A stretch of 8,426 nt of DNA from Brevundimonas sp. UBA4609 (GTDB lineage Bacteria > Pseudomonadota > Alphaproteobacteria > Caulobacterales > Caulobacteraceae), in assembly GCA_002386585.1 (NCBI GenBank), contig DGIZ01000243.1:1-8426 (forward strand), written 5' to 3'. Each line of letters starts with the position of its first letter. Positions within the stretch are counted from its first letter, which is position 1. The notes beneath the pieces were generated by a model. It did no database searches. It was not told the origin of the DNA and saw only the letters and a program-made list of their open reading frames with translations. This document shows, piece after piece, positions 6,013 through 8,426 of this stretch. The position numbers were made by a program, and so were the translations under genes.

Positions 6013-7710
6013 TCACCGCGCCCGCCGGACCAGGCCCTTGACCTCGGCCACCGTCACGGCCCGGGTCAGGAAGGCCAGGACGACATAGGCCAGACCGCCC
6101 GAGGCCACGACCAGCAACAGGGTGATCTCCTTGGCGCCGTGGGCCGAACCCGCCAAGGCCAAGAGGTCCGCAACCGGCGCCTGCAGCATCGGCCGCGCCC
6201 ACGACGCGACGCCGACCACCGCCGCCAGGCCCGCGCTGGCCAGGGCGATGCGGCCAAGGCGCCAGACTGCGCGCGGGCTCGGCCGGTAGTGATCGCGCCG
6301 CCACAGGGTCGCGCCCAGAAGCAGCACATTGGTCCAGGCCGAGGCGCTGACCGCCGCCGCAATGCCCGACACCCCCATGCCGGCGCTGAACAGGCCGATG
6401 GCCAGGACGGCGTTCACCGCCACCGAGATCAGGGCGAACACCATGGGCCTGCGCGTATCGCCGCGGGCGAAGAAGGCGGGCGCCAGGATGCGGATCAGGA
6501 CGAAGGCGGGCACGCCCCAGCCGAAATGCAGCAGAGCCTGGGCCGTGTTGACGGCGTCCACCTGCAGGAAGGCGCCGCGCGTGAACAGGGCGTCGATCAG
6601 GAAGTAGGGCATGGCCATCAGGGCCGCCGCCGCCGGCAGGGTCAGGGCCATCGACAGGATCAGCGCCTCGTCCATCGAGGCCTGCTGCTGGCCCTTGTCC
6701 TCGGACGCCACCGCTGAGGACAACTTGGGCAGAAGGGCGATGCCGATGGCCACCCCGACCAGACCCAGCGGCAGTTGATACAGCCGGTCTGCTGTCGCCA
6801 GCCAGGTGCGGCCGCCGTCGACGAAGCTGGACAGGTTGCCGGAGATGAAGACGTTGATCTGGGTCGCGCTGTTGCCGATGGCGGCCGGGATGGCGGTGAT
6901 GATGATGGCCTTCACCGCCGGGGTCATCCTCGGCAGGCTGAGGCGGATGTTCGCCCCTGCTCTGCGCGCCGCCCACCAGCACAGGCCCGCCTGCGCCACG
7001 CCCGCGACCAGCACGGCCCAGGAGGCGGCGTAGGCGGCCTCGATCTGGTCGCCCTTCACCGGGATGACGGCGGCCAGCATGATCAGGTTCAACAGGATCG
7101 GATAGGCGCCGGAGACGATGAAGCGCCCCCTCGCGTTCAAGACGCCGCTGAGCAGGGAGGCGATCGCCATGCAGGGCAGATAGGGCATGGTGATCTGGGT
7201 CAGGATCACCGCCAGCTTGAAGCGCGCCGGATCGTCCAGAAAGCCGATGTTGATGACGGTCATCAGCCACGGCATGGCCAGTTGGGCGACGAGGGTCAGG
7301 GCCACGGTGACGGCGGCCACGGCGGCCAGGGCGTCGGTCGCCACCTTGTCCGCCGCCGCCTCGCCTTCGCTCTTCAGCGTCTTGGCGTAGGCAGGCACGA
7401 AGGCGGCGGCGAAGGCCCCTTCGGCGAAGATGCGCCGGAACAGATTGGGGAAGTTCAGCGCCGTATAATAGGCGTCAGCCGCCGGTCCCGCCGAGGCGCC
7501 CAGCGCCGCCGTGATGACCAGGTCGCGCGCGAACCCGGCCAGCCGGCTGAGCAGGGTCATGGCGCTGAAGACGGCCGAGGACCGGGCCACGCCGCTGGCC
7601 TTGGGCTTGGCCGTCGCGGCGGAGGCGGGCGGCTGGACCACCGGCTCGACCGTGGCGTTTGCGGCCGGGATCGGCGCGGCCGGTTCGATGGGATCGGTCT
7701 TGTCGTTCAC
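6013..7710 (-). CDS. murJ: Lipid II flippase MurJ (MviN)
   Basis: 565-residue inner-membrane transporter of the MOP superfamily that flips lipid II across the membrane for peptidoglycan synthesis. Many hydrophobic segments run from about residue 45 to 550, consistent with the family's 14 helices. Residues essential in E. coli MurJ (R18, R24, D39, R52, R270) line up with R56, R62, D79, R92 and R309, the last in the conserved ADRLYQLPLG. FRRIFAEGAF (91-100) is a family hallmark. About 40 Ala/Pro-rich residues precede the first helix, which E. coli lacks; some alphaproteobacterial members have such extensions. The start is GTG (7710-7708), supported by AGGA 6 bases upstream (7720-7717). It lies 30 bases behind glnD and is probably co-transcribed with it. 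Confidence 0.97.
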   Translation of the reverse strand: MNDKTDPIEPAAPIPAANATVEPVVQPPASAATAKPKASGVARSSAVFSAMTLLSRLAGFARDLVITAALGASAGPAADAYYTALNFPNLFRRIFAEGAFAAAFVPAYAKTLKSEGEAAADKVATDALAAVAAVTVALTLVAQLAMPWLMTVINIGFLDDPARFKLAVILTQITMPYLPCMAIASLLSGVLNARGRFIVSGAYPILLNLIMLAAVIPVKGDQIEAAYAASWAVLVAGVAQAGLCWWAARRAGANIRLSLPRMTPAVKAIIITAIPAAIGNSATQINVFISGNLSSFVDGGRTWLATADRLYQLPLGLVGVAIGIALLPKLSSAVASEDKGQQQASMDEALILSMALTLPAAAALMAMPYFLIDALFTRGAFLQVDAVNTAQALLHFGWGVPAFVLIRILAPAFFARGDTRRPMVFALISVAVNAVLAIGLFSAGMGVSGIAAAVSASAWTNVLLLGATLWRRDHYRPSPRAVWRLGRIALASAGLAAVVGVASWARPMLQAPVADLLALAGSAHGAKEITLLLVVASGGLAYVVLAFLTRAVTVAEVKGLVRRAR

Positions 7711-7740
7711 GGCTGTTCCTGCGCTCGGTCCCGAAACGCC

Positions 7741-8426
7741 TTAGCGCGCCTGAGGGTCGCTGGATACGGGCGAGCGGCCCAGCGCGCCTTCCAGATCCGA
7801 CACGTCGCGCACGCTGGCGCGCACAGGGATGATGCGCCGCCCCGCCGGGCCCTGGAGCGTCCGGTCCAGCACCTCCAGCAGATCGGCCTTCAGCGCCTCC
7901 AGCTTCGACTTGCTCCTGGGTTTACGACCATCGGCGTCGGTGATGTAGAAGCCGTCCACCGCCCGCTCACCGAAGCTGGCGACGTGGGCCGAGCGGGTCG
8001 AATAGCCGTGCGTCGAAATCGTCCGCGCCAGGTCGGCCAGCAGGCCGGGGCGGTCGGCGCCCGAGACCTCGATCACCACGGCGCTGGTTCCCGTATCGGC
8101 GTCGATCCGCACCACGGGCCGCACCTCGAACACGGCGCGGCGGGCGCTGACGCGCGGCGCCTCCAGAGCCGAGGTCCGGGCGCCCTTCAGCACCGCCCGC
8201 TCCATCGCCTTGACCAGAATGGCCAGTCGGCGCGGCTCGCGCCCGCCATAGGGCTCGCCCGCCCCGTCCTGAATCTCGAACACGTCCAGCGCCATGCCGT
8301 CCACGGCCGTGGCCAACCGCGCGCCCACCACGTCGGCCCCCGCCATCGACAGGGTAGCGGCAAGGTCAGCGAACAGGCCCGGCCGGTCGCGCGCCGCCAC
8401 GGCCACCCGGGCGGTCGATTCCAGCG
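7741..8426 (-). CDS. glnD: Bifunctional uridylyltransferase/uridylyl-removing enzyme GlnD, C-terminal part
   Basis: The 5' end lies beyond the right edge; 227 codons are visible, reading without a stop to the window end (first full codon 8424-8422). GlnD senses glutamine and adds or removes UMP on PII proteins, thereby controlling nitrogen assimilation. Only the two C-terminal ACT domains that bind glutamine are here. The first begins at the edge (ARVAVAARDRPGLFADLAA), the second follows (VIEVSGADRPGLLADLARTI); both carry the DRPGLXADLA turn typical of GlnD ACT repeats. A tail of about 40 residues follows. The nucleotidyltransferase and HD domains should lie to the right. The reading frame runs upstream past any internal start, so this is a partial gene and not a short stand-alone ACT protein. 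murJ follows after 30 bases. Confidence 0.93.
   Translation of the reverse strand, partial: LESTARVAVAARDRPGLFADLAATLSMAGADVVGARLATAVDGMALDVFEIQDGAGEPYGGREPRRLAILVKAMERAVLKGARTSALEAPRVSARRAVFEVRPVVRIDADTGTSAVVIEVSGADRPGLLADLARTISTHGYSTRSAHVASFGERAVDGFYITDADGRKPRSKSKLEALKADLLEVLDRTLQGPAGRRIIPVRASVRDVSDLEGALGRSPVSSDPQAR

Noticed and set aside
4943..6088. Plus-strand 381-codon ORF opposite trpS
   Set aside because: Antisense shadow; trpS on the other strand is unmistakable.
5869..7270. Alternate-frame ORFs over murJ on both strands
   Set aside because: Low-complexity Gly/Arg/Gln translations without domains; MurJ reads through in its own frame.
7741..8406. Stand-alone 221-residue ACT-domain protein
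   Set aside because: The frame stays open to the window edge and the two ACT repeats match the GlnD C-terminus, so it is a partial glnD.

Overview
The window is GC-rich, almost wholly coding DNA from an alphaproteobacterium. The order glnD-murJ-trpS and the protein style suggest Caulobacteraceae, most likely Brevundimonas or a close relative. This assignment is inference from gene order and sequence character, not from a database search.

Left part (1-2115). On the minus strand, a YqjI-like PadR-family metal-responsive repressor is followed, with a 4-base ATGA stop/start overlap, by a YqjH-like siderophore-interacting protein (ferric-siderophore reductase) that runs off the left edge. In E. 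coli yqjI and yqjH are separate, divergent genes; here they form one translationally coupled unit. An alpha/beta hydrolase of the dienelactone hydrolase type diverges on the plus strand. The 110-base spacer holds three copies of the self-complementary octamer GATATATC, two of them abutting as a perfect 16-base palindrome. This is the best candidate operator in the window.

Middle part (2116-4038). An Rrf2-family regulator overlaps a thioredoxin-reductase-like FAD protein with a CPWC active-site pair, both on the plus strand. The regulator appears to be leaderless and to sit under its own operator (GTAAC-7-GTTAC directly before the ATG). An OsmC-family peroxidase-like protein converges on this pair, with 5 bases between the stops.

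Right part (4071-8426), all minus strand: glnD (C-terminal ACT domains only), murJ (GTG start, Ala/Pro-rich N-terminal extension), a 173-base spacer, trpS, and a GNAT acetyltransferase 5 bases behind trpS. The osmC-like gene lies 32 bases behind the GNAT gene on the same strand. The spacer before trpS contains a 15-codon mini-ORF with one Trp codon and three complementary arms that can pair in two exclusive ways. This is a speculative attenuator-like layout.

Overall, a block of small iron and thiol redox genes with local regulators adjoins a conserved housekeeping cluster. I see no tRNA, rRNA, CRISPR array, insertion sequence or phage gene. No stretch over 300 bases lacks a gene.
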